DNA of 64,000 nt from Branchiostoma floridae. Taxonomy: Eukaryota > Chordata > Leptocardii > Amphioxiformes > Branchiostomatidae. A program made the position numbers and the translations under genes. The stretch is taken from positions 17,165,912-17,229,911 of the forward strand of contig NC_049980.1 of the NCBI RefSeq assembly GCF_000003815.2. The letters run 5' to 3'. Below the pieces are notes generated by a model, which did no database searches, was not told the DNA's origin, and saw only the letters and a list, made by a program, of their open reading frames with translations. How positions within the stretch are numbered: the first letter of the stretch is position 1; each line of letters begins with the position of its first letter. Shown piece after piece: positions 27,101 through 38,473 of the stretch.

Positions 27101-30100
27101 AACCATTCTTGGTCCACAGTCCAATCCAAGTTGTTCTGTGATGCTTTAGTGCGTCAGCAGGCAGTCTAGTCTAGACTGGGATTATAGTAATAAATGGGAA
27201 CAAGTTGATGATTATTCATGCAACCTGTAACACAATCTAGGTCATCTACAGTTTCCAGTATAATGAAAAGTGCAGTCTGACGTCATGAGTCTGCAACAAC
27301 AATACTCTCCTCTAATTAGATTTCTACTTTTCCTTTCTTCCGATGGCGACAAAAACACAAATATGGTTCTTACAGTACTTTACTGCTAACAAACCCTTAA
27401 CTTGCTTAAGTGTAGTACACCAGGAAAAACGTTCTAGAGTTTTCTCTCAATATTAGTGCAAGATGCCATATTTCTTCAGATCTGTCCAGTCCAAGAAAGT
27501 GACTCATCATCAGGAGATTAGAAGGAGACTGATTGAATCTTGTCTTGTGGACAGGTGGTACTACTGACTTTTATGTCATTGGGGAAAATAATCAAAGGGA
27601 CCACCAAAAAATGTCAATGGGACCACCAAAATTGGTCATATTGGCCATGTGACTCATTGGAAAAAATAATCCAAGGGATCACCAAAATTTCTTGTACAGT
27701 TTACTTGTAGTTGTACAGGTTTGACCATATTCTTGATTAATACACTAATCGTGAAATGTATAATACATATCAGGTAGGTCCTATTCGTAATATTTATTAG
27801 TAGAGTTTGTCGCAGTGCACAATTCTTTGATCATAAAAAGGTAGTCAAAACTCTTGATGTACGGTGTTAAAATGATGAGGGGGAAATGCTGTTGAAAGGT
27901 CTGGAACAAACAAGTTACAAGTTCAATTCCATTTGATGTAAAAACAGGATCTAAAACTAGCCAATCATGACCTGAAATGGCATTGAGGCATCAACTTTTG
28001 ATTTTGTAGGTCTTTAAATTGTACTAAGTGCAACTCTGGACTTTGGCCAAGTCTACAAATAGATTGCTTAGTGGTCATGGCAAGTCCCAAGGTCAGGGTG
28101 GATTTTGCCTCCTTAATCATAGTGAATCAATAATGTCAACAACCAATGGATAACACACAAGAGAATTGAAATGTAACTAAAGATTACCGACAAATGAGTA
28201 ATGTCTTGGTTTGGTTTGAGTAATGTCTTTATCATTTAGTGTCAAGAGCTTCTGTAATGAAAGCTATTATTGAAATAGCTTCCCAACCCCATCCAATACT
28301 TTGCTATAAGAAAATAACAATACTTCTCCATTCTTGTTGGACTAAATGGCTAGGAGAGTGATACTGGAATGTTGTAATGCATTGCAATTCAGTATTCAAT
28401 AGTCTGGGATTGGTAGATCTACACTTGCCATTTTGAAAATTATATCACTCTAATATAACGTCTGCATAAGACATACTGTCACATACACAAGAATGCCCAT
28501 GAAATGTCAGAGAGCTTGATGGACAAGCATACAGACATACCATGTCATGGAACAATTTTCCAGTCAATTGTGCATGGAACACCTAGGGTAACTCACAGAA
28601 ATGGGTCTCTAGATCATGTGCAAATGAGCACTGACTTTCGTGCCAACTACTAAGTCTTTTGTATCCTAAAATAGTAAGTTTAGCTCACCACAAAAAGCAG
28701 AACTGTTCCAATTCAGAATCAGAGAGCATCTAAACCACTGACTATGACTGCATGAGTTTAGCCCTGAGGATTGTATGTGTGGTTACCTCTTTAAAAGCCC
28801 AGTTGCAAATCTCCTTTGGGTTTAGCATGACACAAAAGGATATGATAGTTTTTCCCATTGCCCTGCTAGCAATGCATAAGATGGCCCTGGTCAAACCGGA
28901 CACTAGGCAGCTTGTTTACATGACACCCTACATTACGCGTGTGTTTGGGTACACCTTAGAGGGATTGGTTCATCTAGATACACCTGTGACACCCAAGTAC
29001 AATAGGTGAAGAAATGTTGCATGACAAAAAAGGTGTTTACTGTCTCATCAAGTGCTGTCTGGAAAGAGACCTGAATAAGGGTAAATTATATTCTCCAAGC
29101 AGAGGTTTGGCTCTGACTTTTTTTTGGGGGGGGGGGACGTATTTTAGGAATTTTTGCTTTTGATTTTGTACCGTTTGTGGCCAAACAAAACATAAAAAAC
29201 AGTACAAAATAGAAAGCCCAATAAAAACGCCTAAAAACATAAAAAAACAGCTGGAGCCTAATCTCTCCTTGGAGAGTAAGTAAAAGATACTAAATGTACA
29301 ACCTCCATAATGATTCATATTTGCATTCCTATTTTCACATTTCCAATTATGGCTATGTTGTTGTACCAAACCTTTGTCCATCTTTGCCTTGCTTTTTGAT
29401 TCCCTTAAAAGTTAAAGATTGTGGAATTTTCAAGCCATATTTCTTCTACTGGCAGCTTGATTAAAAAAGAGGCCATTATCATTTCTAAGGCAAGGTTTAA
29501 CTCCCTGCCAGTATGAGCAGACCACATCTCAACACTGTATTCCTTAAGACTTGATGTAGCATATCTGTGTCACACAATGTAGCATTACAGTTCACCTCTA
29601 ACGAACATTGTGGAATCCCATCCCAAGAGGGTTTACAGTTCAGACAGGCAGGCTACAGCTGTTGTAAAGAGGTTAGTAAAGAGGAGGGGGATTTTACCTG
29701 ACTCATACAGAATGACGTAACAGACAAATGGAAAAAAAAAATTTGAAAAGGTAGAATTGCTTCGACAAAAATCATACAATAGCATGGTATACGACTTGTT
29801 TTGAAAGCAATGACATGCAACATCCCTGTTGGATGGTTACAATAAATTTTGTACATTCAGACCATGGTAAACCCAATTCAAAATCAAACATCAGTATTCG
29901 TAGCAAAAGCCAAAGGAAGGAAAGATACAAACTTTTCAAAAAGGATGGAGCTGCATCTGGCAACAACAAGGAAGGATGGAGCCAGGCAAGGACTTTTCAG
30001 AATTCAGCCTGAGTTTCTTATTTGTTTCAGGATCATTTATGATTCTGAACAAATAAAGTCAGGCTGGATTTTGAAATGTACTTCCATGTTTACAAGAGCA

Positions 30101-33100
30101 GAGAATGGGTCATGAGATATCTTTCTACAAGGTTTCCATGTGGCAACGAAAAAAGGCATGCAATGTCACAAGCAAAATGTCCTGGTGACAGTCATTGCAC
30201 CACATGAATGATGAAAGTGTTGCTATTACTATTAAACAAAAAATTGTCCTTGTTTTGTCAAGTCAGTATATTATATACACATAAAACCTGTGAGTGTTGT
30301 TATGACAAGCCTTTATAGATTGTGTTCTACAATAGCACACTTGATCCTTTCCTTTGTGAAGCAAATACAGGGCAATTCACATGACATAATAAACTGCAAA
30401 AGCTTTAATCCCCATACAAAAGGGCCCATAATCAGTCATCATTACTGTGTGTGAAAACCAACACTTGATAAGATTGGACTAAGAGTAAAAAGGGGGGGGG
30501 GGGGGTAAGATTATGATATATGAAATTCTGAACTAGTTGTTCTTCAGGTTTGCCAAATTATTACAATACTGGTGGGGAAAAAAACTAAAATCCAGAAAAA
30601 GAGTCCTTATAATTGGCACATTTGCAACTGTTTTTAGAGGTCTTCAGGTTTATCCCTTTAGTTTACCACATGATAACAACCTGATAATTGATTCTATGTT
30701 ACAGCAATTTCTCTGTAAAAAGGGGTGTGATTCCCACCAGTCCCAACCCGGATCTGTTTCTCACAACCATTAGTGGACAAGTTGTCTGTACTCCAGACAA
30801 ACACTTCCTGTTATGTGTACTTAGTGCCACAATAACCCATGTGTCTGTACCCTATCATGCTATATTGAATTCCCCCTTGACAAGCCAACTGAAGGATGTC
30901 CTCCAGCCTTCTTGTTCTCTCCTCTGGCTCCCAAACATCCCAAAGTATACTAGTACTCTTTGTAGCTCACACAGATCTTGCCATCAAAGCCTTCCATCTA
31001 AAGGAAAAAGTCTAGACTACACAAAATACCTAATCCTCATAGTCCTACTCATATCATAGTCATGTACTACTAGTGAAATCGTGTTAGCAATATTGAGGTC
31101 AGTTATAGCCCTTAGTCCTTTGATCCACTTTATGTATTCCTGCAATCCTACTTGAATACCCAGTACTTCCTGAAAACAACCCTAATCTGCATGTCACCCG
31201 ATCCATTATCTTCAGCTCTTGAGTTAGATTAAACCATAGCAGGTCCAACCATAGCATCTTGTTCATAATCAATACTTCAGGTAGATCATGCCATAACATC
31301 CTGATCACAACAACACTTAAGGTTGGTTGGACCATAGAATCTTGATCAAGATCGACACTTCAAGCATATCTTACGAGAGCAACTTACACCTAACACTACA
31401 GCAATGAACCCTGATTACATATAGGATAATCATATAATAATGCATATAAATGGTGGTTCTAACACATTTTGCTTATACTAGTTTTTATTTCTGTCATATA
31501 TATGTACCATTTACAAAGAGATATATAACTTTGTACAGTACCAGGAAATTAACCAGTGAGGAATGACCTTCTTACACAGACTAATTTGTTCCCATCCCAC
31601 ATGCCAAGTAGAGACACTGACAGGCAGGACAGGGGGAGGGGCATCAACTGCATACTGTAAATGCAGAAATGTTAGCGGTGGATTAATGTTCGCGGTTTTC
31701 GCGGTGACCACTTCACCGCGAACTTAAAACTACCGCGAATATTTTTCTATTATGGTATTAGACTGCAGTCTATGGTGTTACCGCGAAATTAAATCCACCG
31801 CGAAAAGTCCGTTCTCCCGCTACCGCGAAATTAAATCCCCGCGAACTTAAATGCATTTACAGTATTTTCCATTTAAATTTATCCTGTCTAGCGTATATAT
31901 TTGAGATAATCGGCATTGGGATGTAAAATTTAAACATGTTTCAAAACGAATCAATCAGCCAATGTTGTGTTTACTCTGCAAAACCAAAAGCCTGAACTTG
32001 TGATGTACAAGCACAAAATGTGGGGTTGGTACCAGGTATTCTATAAATCCAAGTTATAACATGGATGTCTATATTTCATATGTATTGATTACTGTTGATT
32101 TTTTATGTATATTTCAAGTTATCAATAAATCTAAAAAAATACTCTATAAACATACATTAGAAATGACTGTGCCTTACAGTCACTTCCAAAACGAGGCTCA
32201 GGCCAAGGAAACAGATCACGTAGCACAGAAATATTACCACACTGATATTGCATGGGATTACTTTGTAATGAAATCTGCATGTGACTATAGCAGGTTTGTT
32301 TACTCACGTTGGTTGCTGGGGTCATATGTATTAGAGCACACGCTCAGTGTATAACCAAGTTCAGGAGGGTGCCATTTTCAAGATGCCTGACTTGACACCA
32401 TGACAGCTTCTGTATAAACTGAGAGGATGAATGACAGTGAAAAGTGGTTCACATCTGCCTTTTTAGCACCATACATTTAAATGGGGGTCTGATCTAGCAT
32501 TTCCCAGGTACTATTGGGACACAAACAACAAACCAGGCACTGTTATCATTTGTACATTGTGACTCCTCTCACATAATGGGCAGGAGGTCACAGAACAGTA
32601 CTGTCCAGTATGTCCTGGATAAGGCCTTGGCAGCTGCTACCCAGGGGGCAAAAATGTGCTGGAAATAACTTAAGTTCACAACTTGATCTGGGACTTCACT
32701 GCCAGGAAATAAGGAGTAACAGGCAGGCACCTATTTCCAAAGTGATCCAAGGTAACACGCACATCCTATCAAGGCTGACTGGCCGACAGTGTCATCTGGT
32801 CAGAGATGATCTCTACCTTCTTGCACTATGTGAACCTCAACTTAAGTAAATTTCATGCAACATCCTGTGCATATCAGCCCAGCAGCACACAGAATATATT
32901 ATAGAATATCAATAGCTGGCAGACAGCCTAATGGGACATGGACACTAGTCAGCCCTGAACAGTGAGTATATACAAAAACTGGAGGGAGGATTCAACCCTG
33001 CCAATGACCTTCAAATATTTATCATCACTACCAAGCACCATAGCAGATGTCCCGTCATTCTTGGCATTTTAAATTACTCCCTTGTAGATCAGTCAAAGTG

Positions 33101-36100
33101 GTCTTTGTTCAAAAGAGTTTGCTTCTCTATGCTACTTTTCAACGTATGATGTCCAAAGGGACATCATGTGTTGAAAGCCAGCATATAGCAGATGGACTCC
33201 TTACCAGTGGAGGTTTCAATCCAGGAGAGAAACATTATTTTGTCAAAAACCCTGGAGGATCTAATGACTCAAAGCAATGGCGGGCTTGGAAGTCATTACA
33301 GAGAGACAGCTCTGGTTTCCAATTAACAGTTAAGTACGTTTATCAAGGATGGAAACAAAAACAAATGATTCCTCAGTTGTACAGTTTTAGAATCTTGTAT
33401 CTATATTACAAAAATAAAAGGTGCTTCCAAAGGGAAGCTTGAGCAAAAGTAAGCGTGTAAGCAGAAAACAAATGATAATAAATAATCACACATAATTTTC
33501 TTTTTCAAGTCAAATTTGCTCCCAGTTTAGACACATTTCAGAGGAGTGATGTGTTAATGTTTATGATTGACTGCTTCATCAACCACTCACAGAAATAGCA
33601 GGCAGTGACATTCAAGGGCCTGGAGGTGAAAGGTCAGGGGTTAGAATGTCTGCAAGGGAGATGGCCCCTTTGGGCCCTGTCCCATTGATGTAACAGTTAT
33701 TAAACTGGGTATGAACAACTTATGGCCAGACCTATGATAGCAATGATGTTCACTTGTCATAAATACTAATAATACATCTGCTGTATCATTTGCAGCCAGT
33801 AGGTACATACCCAATTTTTCAGTAATGAGGCTCCTCGAACATGGGATCCCCGTTTTATGTTCCTTCTGAAAGACGGATTTGTGAATTCTGAAGATCTATA
33901 CTTGGACAGACATTTTCTACATACACAAGCACCAACATGAAACATATATACACAATCACACATGCACTGTAACTAAAAGAAAGAAGCTATGCAACCAGGT
34001 CACGTCACAGGACTGGAGCCACCAGTAGTTAATGCCACCAGAACCACAGAGTTTACACCAAAATAGGCTAATATCTTTTTGATGTCATTAAATAAACACT
34101 TGAGAAAAACAGGACAAGGGAAACCGCCCCCACAGAACAGCTGTAAGTATGGTACAAACACGAAGACAAACGCGTTAAACAAACAAGATAGTTTACTCTG
34201 AAGATTCACTATCTTCATTAGCGTAGCCAGACTACGTCAAGATATCCTTGTGATATAAAACTGCTTAGAAGAACAGATAGTTACTTCCTGTCATTATCTG
34301 ACAAAACCAACTGATACATGTGGGCATCTTGTTCTATTCTCACAATGCTGAAGGCTAACAAAACTTGTGTGCAGATGCTGAAAATGAGACATAATATTGA
34401 ACTTATTGATAAAGAAAATGTCGCTTTATCTGAGGTCTGAAGACACTTATTAAACACTTAGGAAAGACAGGTATATGATAGGTATTAGATTAGCTTCCTT
34501 CAGAATCAATTATGGGCAAACATATCCATTTACTTAGGCACAAAAATGAATTGTTCTACAAATGTCCTGGTCAATTTGAGCCCAGAAATTTCTACTTCAG
34601 TCTGAGATTCCTGCTGAAAATGAAACCCTTGGATGGACATTCTTTGTCAATTAAGCAGACAAAGTGGCATTCCCTTGCCTTCAGGCAATTTCGGCACATT
34701 GTTCTCATAATACCTTCAATTGTTGTTTCACTCACTAACAACTGCTGGAATATACACGACTCTCTGGGATAGGGTTCCAGTATCCCAACACATCAGAGCG
34801 ACAACAACAACAAATCAAGGTGAATTCCGAGTGGGGAAGGTCATGTGTGGTATTTCCACTTCCCTCCCGTTCAGTTGGTAAGTTGCACACCAGGTGCAGG
34901 GTGTCCTCTAGGTGCCAGTCATTCTGTGTCACCTGCTTGACCCCACTGGCTCCTGTTTGGTCAGGGGAGACTCTACCAAAGGGTTATGAACCAGTTCCTC
35001 TAGTTTGTTCTACTAGCTGGGCGGAAAATTGCCTCAGTGAGAATTCTACCAATGGATAAGCCTTCTTAGGATACACATGTCAAGATGGAGCTCTAGACGC
35101 CCTGGCATTTAGACCAAGCTCTGCATGGCACCTATCATTTTATACCACACATACCTACAGGTCAAAAAGGCAGTTAGTTTTGCCTTGGGCTGAGTCTGTT
35201 CTTGTTGAATGAATGAATACCTTTAATATACATTTTGCTGTGCAGACTGAGAGCTTAGTACACAACTAAAAGATTCACACTTACAAAGTTAGATACAGAT
35301 GGACTTTTCTCCTCCTTTTACCTTTTTCAAAAAAAAAGTATAAGTAACAGATAATGGACGTTTATAACAGAGAGTGAATAAGTAACCTCCTTAAAAAGTT
35401 TATTGAAGGGATAATGTTGCAATTTTATACAAGTCCTTCCTGCCAAGAAACAGAAGCAGATGTGAGGTGCCCTGGGCACATTCCACAGTTGGCCATAAAT
35501 CTTTGGTTTTGTCACCTCAAATTGTCTGGTCTTTCCAATGCAACACTGTATCTATGTTTCTTTCATTCCTTAAAACTAGGTCTTAAAGACAAGTTGGCAT
35601 GATGAGACAAGATAATCTGATTTTCAGATTGAACGAAGAACTTGTTCAATTCTTACCTCATATGCCCATGTGCAGGCTACCCCGGTGAACTTCTGAATGC
35701 AGCGCCCAATCTCTACATCTTCATGTGTGGTGTACAGGTGCTTCAGACACCATGAGATGTTGGGTACCATCCTCCTCAGCGTCTCTCGACTCATGATCAT
35801 CCCCGGCCCCCCCATGCAGAAGTTCTCGCCCGCGTCCAGCGACAGGCGTCCAAACTCTTCCGGACTGCCCAGCCCTGTCTGTCCGATGTACAGTGGCCTG
35901 GTGGAGTTCACCCCCCTGAGGAATTTCTCTAGTTTGTCCCCCTTGATGTATACATCATCATCAGCCCTCATGAACCAGTCATACTGGTCCAAGTAATGGT
36001 CGTGCATGTACTTCAGCATGAGGAAGGACTTCTTCTGAGGGGGATAGGCGTCGTCAACCCCCGGGATGTTAACTCGGGACAACCCGTCTGGAGAGAAGCC

Positions 36101-36463
36101 GTTGGGATCGTAAGCGGAGTAGAATTCAACCTTGCCGGGAATATGCTTCTGCCAGGTCTCGTAAGCGGCTACCGCTCGGGAGTCCAAGTATTTTTTGGCC
36201 GTCATCACCCCGACGTACACGAGATTCTTGCCCCGCTCAGGGCCGGCTGACTCCTTCTTGGGCGTACTCGCCGGTCCGCCTGGGTCGCCCGCCCCGCTGG
36301 ACAGCAGCTCTGCAGCCGTGGGGTCCCGTCTGCATCCCACTCGGGTCCCGAGACTCCCTCCTCTAGGCGGGTCGGCCCTCTGCACCACCAGCCAGCTGGC
36401 GAGCGTGAACCCCAGAAACAGTCCCGCACATAGCCCGACCACCATCCTGGCTCGCGCCGTCAT
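7074..36463 (-). CDS. CHSY1: Chondroitin sulfate synthase 1 (CHSY1), complete three-exon coding gene
   Basis: Bifunctional Golgi glycosyltransferase that polymerises chondroitin by alternating addition of glucuronic acid and N-acetylgalactosamine. Coding exons on the minus strand: 36463-35657, 10399-9986, 8207-7074 (stop 7076-7074), about 784 codons against 802 in human CHSY1. It is a type II membrane protein: short cytoplasmic N-terminus, signal anchor VVGLCAGLFLGFTLASWLVV, then a stem. The N-terminal domain has the family block VGVMTAKKYLDSRAVAAY and a DDD metal motif; the C-terminal domain has FFCDVDLVF with DVD and WGMEDVDLF. Intron positions, after WAYE and after DDIIMQ, match the three-exon human gene. 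Start choice: Met at 36463 aligns with the human start; in-frame Mets at 36487 and 36553 would add 8 or 30 residues. Confidence 0.95.
8208..9985 (-). other. CHSY1 intron 2
   Basis: Intron of 1.8 kb, GT-AG on the minus strand. Apart from the tandem array at about 8986-9780, no feature is recognised. Confidence 0.9.
8986..9780. repeat. Tandem array, about three units of ~260 bp
   Basis: The word CGCATCTGCT recurs at 9013, 9273 and 9539, and CCTGCCAAAC at 9188, 9453 and 9710, giving unit lengths of 257-266 bp. Units are about 80% alike by eye and include shared phrases such as GACAACGGGAACAT and GCATCATCGTC. Spurious minus-strand ORFs across it repeat the same peptide words. It lies in CHSY1 intron 2. 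Confidence 0.9.
9986..10399 (-). CDS. CHSY1: CHSY1 exon 2: linker between the two catalytic halves
   Basis: 138 codons, phase 0 at both ends (acceptor CTGCAG, donor GTTTGT). It begins SQHLFFNDYKNDKKGR and contains AITMHPNKHPPYQYRLH, a strongly conserved CHSY block. It ends LDDIIMQ, exactly where human exon 2 ends. Confidence 0.95.
12776..12912 (+). repeat. Dispersed repeat, copy 1
   Basis: Shares ordered words with 14274-14506: ACACTTAACGGTAA, CAATGCTTA, ACTTTTGCATCAAA, and CCCAGTGT/CCAGAGTGT followed by TCAG-AGTATGAT. Copy 2 carries an extra ~90 bp. Family unknown. Confidence 0.65.
14274..14506 (+). repeat. Dispersed repeat, copy 2
   Basis: Partner of 12776-12912 in the same orientation and word order, with insertions. 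Another shared word, GCATGCAGACCCTCAT, appears near both copies (13434 and 14610), so the repeated unit may be longer. Confidence 0.6.
15010..15808. mobile_element. Nested inverted-repeat elements (MITE within MITE)
   Basis: Outer arms: GGATCCCATTCACACACA at the left against a GTGTGTGTGAATGGGGTCC right end, with further inverted similarity inside (ATTGGATTAAACTCAAA against TTTGGATCAGG / ATTGGATTTGAC). Inner arms: GGCCAAACCA then TTTGTTGCTTCTC at 15207-15235, mirrored by GAGAAGCAACAAAT and TGGTATGGC at 15486-15514. The inner pair is bounded by TTAA at 15203-15206 and 15515-15518. No coding capacity. Confidence 0.6.
19211..19236. promoter_or_regulatory. Palindrome of two octamer (POU-factor) motifs
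   Basis: An 11-bp perfect inverted repeat, TATGCAAATGA / TCATTTGCATA, with a 4-nt spacer. Each arm contains ATGCAAAT. A further ATTTGCAT occurs about 40 bp downstream, followed by ATTAAT. Regulatory meaning is inferred from motif identity only. Confidence 0.4.
20937..21074. mobile_element. Short fold-back element with 10-bp target duplication
   Basis: About 30-bp inverted arms: 20938-20967 (AGCCTCCATAGCAGGC then CTGGGCCTTTT) and 21045-21074, two mismatches. AGACATGCAG lies at 20927-20936 and again at 21075-21084, directly flanking the arms. The length of the duplication is unusual for Tc1/mariner or hAT and closer to Mutator-like elements. Confidence 0.75.
21121..21164. repeat. (AC)n microsatellite
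   Basis: Thirty bases of uninterrupted AC, then an ATGT interruption and more AC, immediately right of the fold-back element. A purine-pyrimidine alternating GCGTGCGCGC stretch precedes it. Confidence 0.95.
23291..23325. repeat. (ATG/ATA)n microsatellite
   Basis: Trinucleotide run of GAT units decaying into AAT and GAC units. Confidence 0.9.
25775..26370 (+). mobile_element. MITE family A, full copy
   Basis: Terminal inverted repeats: left CAGTC-(short insert)-TCAAACCTGTCTATAG and right TACAGGTTTGACTGTA. Inside are repeated GTGGCCACTATAG-like words and, at 25989-26030, a 21-bp tandem duplication (AATGATTGATATTGCCATG). TA bounds the right end, consistent with a Tc1/mariner-type 2-bp TA duplication. 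Noncoding. Confidence 0.8.
27550..27729 (+). mobile_element. MITE family A, partial copy (3' end)
   Basis: Contains AATAATCCAAGGGA, GACCACCAAAA and a terminal TACAGGTTTGAC, matching the right half of the 25775-26370 element. An internal ~60-bp segment is duplicated in tandem. No left end is present. Confidence 0.65.
30492..30505 (+). repeat. 14-nt G homopolymer
   Basis: Fourteen consecutive G. A second run of about 11 G after a T run is at 29118-29137. Length in the assembly is likely unreliable. Confidence 0.9.
31653..31864. mobile_element. Palindromic MITE with TACTGTAAATGCA ends
   Basis: Left TACTGTAAATGCAGAAAT and right AACTTAAATGCATTTACAGTA are inverted copies flanked by TA. The interior is an imperfect fold-back built from repeats of ACCGCGAA, TCGCGGT and AATTAAATCC. 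212 bp, no ORF. Confidence 0.85.
35657..36463 (-). CDS. CHSY1: CHSY1 exon 1: anchor, stem and N-terminal (GT31-type) domain
   Basis: 269 codons ending TGGGCATATGAG before donor GTAAGA. It encodes the signal anchor, a Pro/Gly-rich stem and the beta-1,3-glucuronosyltransferase-like half. The DDD motif in WFMRADDDVYIKG is at 35954-35962. Conserved SYPPQKKSF-like and MLKYMHDHYLDQYDWF blocks follow the family closely. The GC-rich start region fits a CpG-rich promoter. Confidence 0.95.
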
Positions 36464-36537
36464 GCCGGCCCGCCGCGTCCACAGCATCACTCTCGGGTTC
36501 GTCAGCAGGCCCAACACACTGTTTCGTTGATGACTAC

Positions 36538-36740
36538 ATGTCTTGGTGAGCACTGGGTCCTCTCTGTAGACAGAAAGATCGACATTAGTGAGTATCTCAG
36601 CCTGACCGAAGCTGCAGGTTCACCAGTTCGGCCGCCATCTTGTTTATTCATGACGTCACATGCACAACACCCACGTGGATCCTCCACGCAGATACTCCTG
36701 ACATCATTTGTAGCGCTAAGGAACCTGATAAGCACATAAG
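36538..36740 (-). promoter_or_regulatory. CHSY1 promoter / 5' UTR region
   Basis: Upstream of the CHSY1 start codons. It contains a GCCGCCATCTTG YY1-type motif (36631-36642), a consensus cAMP-response element TGACGTCA (36651-36658) and a CACGTG E-box (36672-36677) within 47 bp. No TATA box was seen. Transcription start not determined. Confidence 0.55.
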
Positions 36741-37620
36741 ACCTGTGGGACAAAAAATTTAACGTTCCATTAGGCAGAAATTTAACTACATTTCAAATTC
36801 CTTGAATAATTTCATCAAATCGGTAAAGGACTGAATAACAACCAGACACCACACCAAGCCAGTGCAAAGTGAACCAGTGCAAAGTGAACCAGTCAGTATT
36901 GCCTTGAGTGACAGACAGATGGTCACCGAAACGTTAACTGTTTTGCTACTCAGCAGCTACTAACTGAATAAAAACTTTGTTATTTCTACTCAACCGAAAA
37001 GCTCTTTTCTACTCTACTCTACTCTTCTCTACTCTACTCTTCTCTACTTTACTCTCTACTTTACTCTGCGCCTCCTCCATCCGCGTGATATTCCTACTAG
37101 GAAGTTTGCGGATTACGAACTATAACTAGAACTAGAACTAGTCTACTACATGTAGTACATTAATCTCGTGCGTACTAAAAGGTAGACTGCAAAGACCAGG
37201 AACCTCAACCTTAACCTGGTAACCGTAGTAGATCTCAGTACACAGGATGCAATATATAACGTTATCTAGCAAGAGCTAGGGTATTTTTTTTCTTTTTCCC
37301 TTTTCTAAGGGGACGCTGAAGAATGATTTTTTCTGTATACATACATGATTTCACTCGCCCCAACAGATGGAAGTTGTTTATCGCTCACAGACGCCTCTGG
37401 TCTTTGACTACAAAACTGCACCCTAGGCCTGACGGCGAGTGGCTGATGAATGAAGAGACAGTCGACGATCTCATAAATGGATTGACTTGCGGGAGCAAGA
37501 CAGGTCGTGGCATCGATTTCACTTGCTTTTAAATTTACACTAAACTAGAAAGAATGGGATGGGGCGGTGTCAACAACTCGATAACGACATTATGACTGAT
37601 ATATACCAAGGAAAATCAGT
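36741..37620. other. Intergenic DNA between CHSY1 and the receptor-like gene
   Basis: Contains a 16-bp tandem word (GTGCAAAGTGAACCA twice, 36862-36893), a pyrimidine-rich CTACT/CTTCT simple repeat (37001-37066), and a 21-codon open frame at 37366-37425 with no recognised family. No clear gene. Confidence 0.6.
37001..37066. repeat. Pyrimidine-rich (CTACT)n simple repeat
   Basis: Imperfect 5-bp units CTACT/CTTCT and ACTCT over about 65 bp. Confidence 0.9.
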
Positions 37621-37629
37621 TGGAGCTTT

Positions 37630-37983
37630 GGAAATCAGTTACCACTGAAGGGACCACCATCAATTCATTAACGTCCTCCGCGATAAAAAGTACGTTTTTA
37701 AAAACGTCAATTGTCATTGTCCTCTTTTTGTTTGGCAAATGCAGACGACCTAGTTGGATGGACAGTACAGGGCGAGTAATGGCCAACCAATCAATCAACG
37801 AGAAAGTCGGTCTTTGCAAGTACAAGCCCACCTGCAGTCCAACGGAACAATGGGTAGAACTTAGGAGAAACATGTGCGTGCCTCTTGAACCTGTCCAGCA
37901 GTGCCGACGTTCCTGGGTGTGTTTTTTCACCCACGCTGGCATTTCGTTCAGACTAAATGGAGGATTCAGCAGTGTTCGGGGAG
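37630..37983 (+). CDS. Candidate Cys-rich exon, unconfirmed
   Basis: Open frame of about 118 codons ending at a near-perfect donor GAG|GTAAGA (37983/37984). It holds a hydrophobic stretch TSIVIVLFLFG, then seven Cys including CSPTEQWVELRRNMCVP. The C-x5-W arrangement resembles the start of single-module TNF receptors, but the following Cys do not fit that fold well. No in-frame ATG precedes the hydrophobic stretch, so an upstream exon would be needed. The opposite strand is also open here, which weakens the case. Its outgoing phase (1) matches the stalk and transmembrane exons of the downstream receptor-like gene. Confidence 0.25.
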
Positions 37984-38398
37984 GTAAGAAATGGGGACCA
38001 CTGGCGAAACAAGTCACAACACAGGCAACATTAGCACGTCAAAGGACGTGGGGAGAAATTCCCTAGCTCCAAGGGCGGAAATACCATAGACTGTGTGTGT
38101 CCTGAGTTACGCTATAAGCTGGAGTAGCAGGTGCGGGTATGGGGGGACTATTCAGAATTAGAACCGTTACACATGTTGGATTTTGTTCACGATAAAAGTG
38201 TCCCTTCAGCTTAGCTCCTGGTAATGAATGTCCCTAAACATTTAAGTCACTCGTGGCTTTTCCAAAATTTCAAACCAATGAAAGCCCTAGTAGCAACTTT
38301 TAATGTTGGTAGCCGCGTATGGCATAACGTAGGGTGTTCGAAGGGAATACAAACTGTGTGGCTGCCTTGAATTAATATCCCGCCAGAAATAGATCCGC

Positions 38399-38453
38399 TA
38401 TGTCAACAAATCCTGTCAATATTCATATGTCAACAAATCCTGTCAATATTCAT
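38399..38453 (+). repeat. Tandem duplication, two ~27-bp units
   Basis: ATGTCAACAAATCCTGTCAA followed by TATTCAT, present twice head to tail, just upstream of the CRE/TATA pair. Confidence 0.9.
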
Positions 38454-38473
38454 CCTTGTCGTAATAATTCTGA

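Larger units (their letters stand above)
10400..35656 (-). other. CHSY1 intron 1 (25.3 kb)
   Basis: No convincing coding exon was found on either strand; the open frames are short, lack family motifs and lack paired splice sites. Contents that I can support are listed separately: dispersed repeat pairs (12.8/14.3 kb), nested inverted repeats (15.0-15.8 kb), an octamer palindrome (19.2 kb), a fold-back element (20.9 kb), microsatellites (21.1 and 23.3 kb), MITEs (25.8, 27.6 and 31.7 kb) and a 14-G run (30.5 kb). The remaining sequence shows nothing I recognise. Confidence 0.8.
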
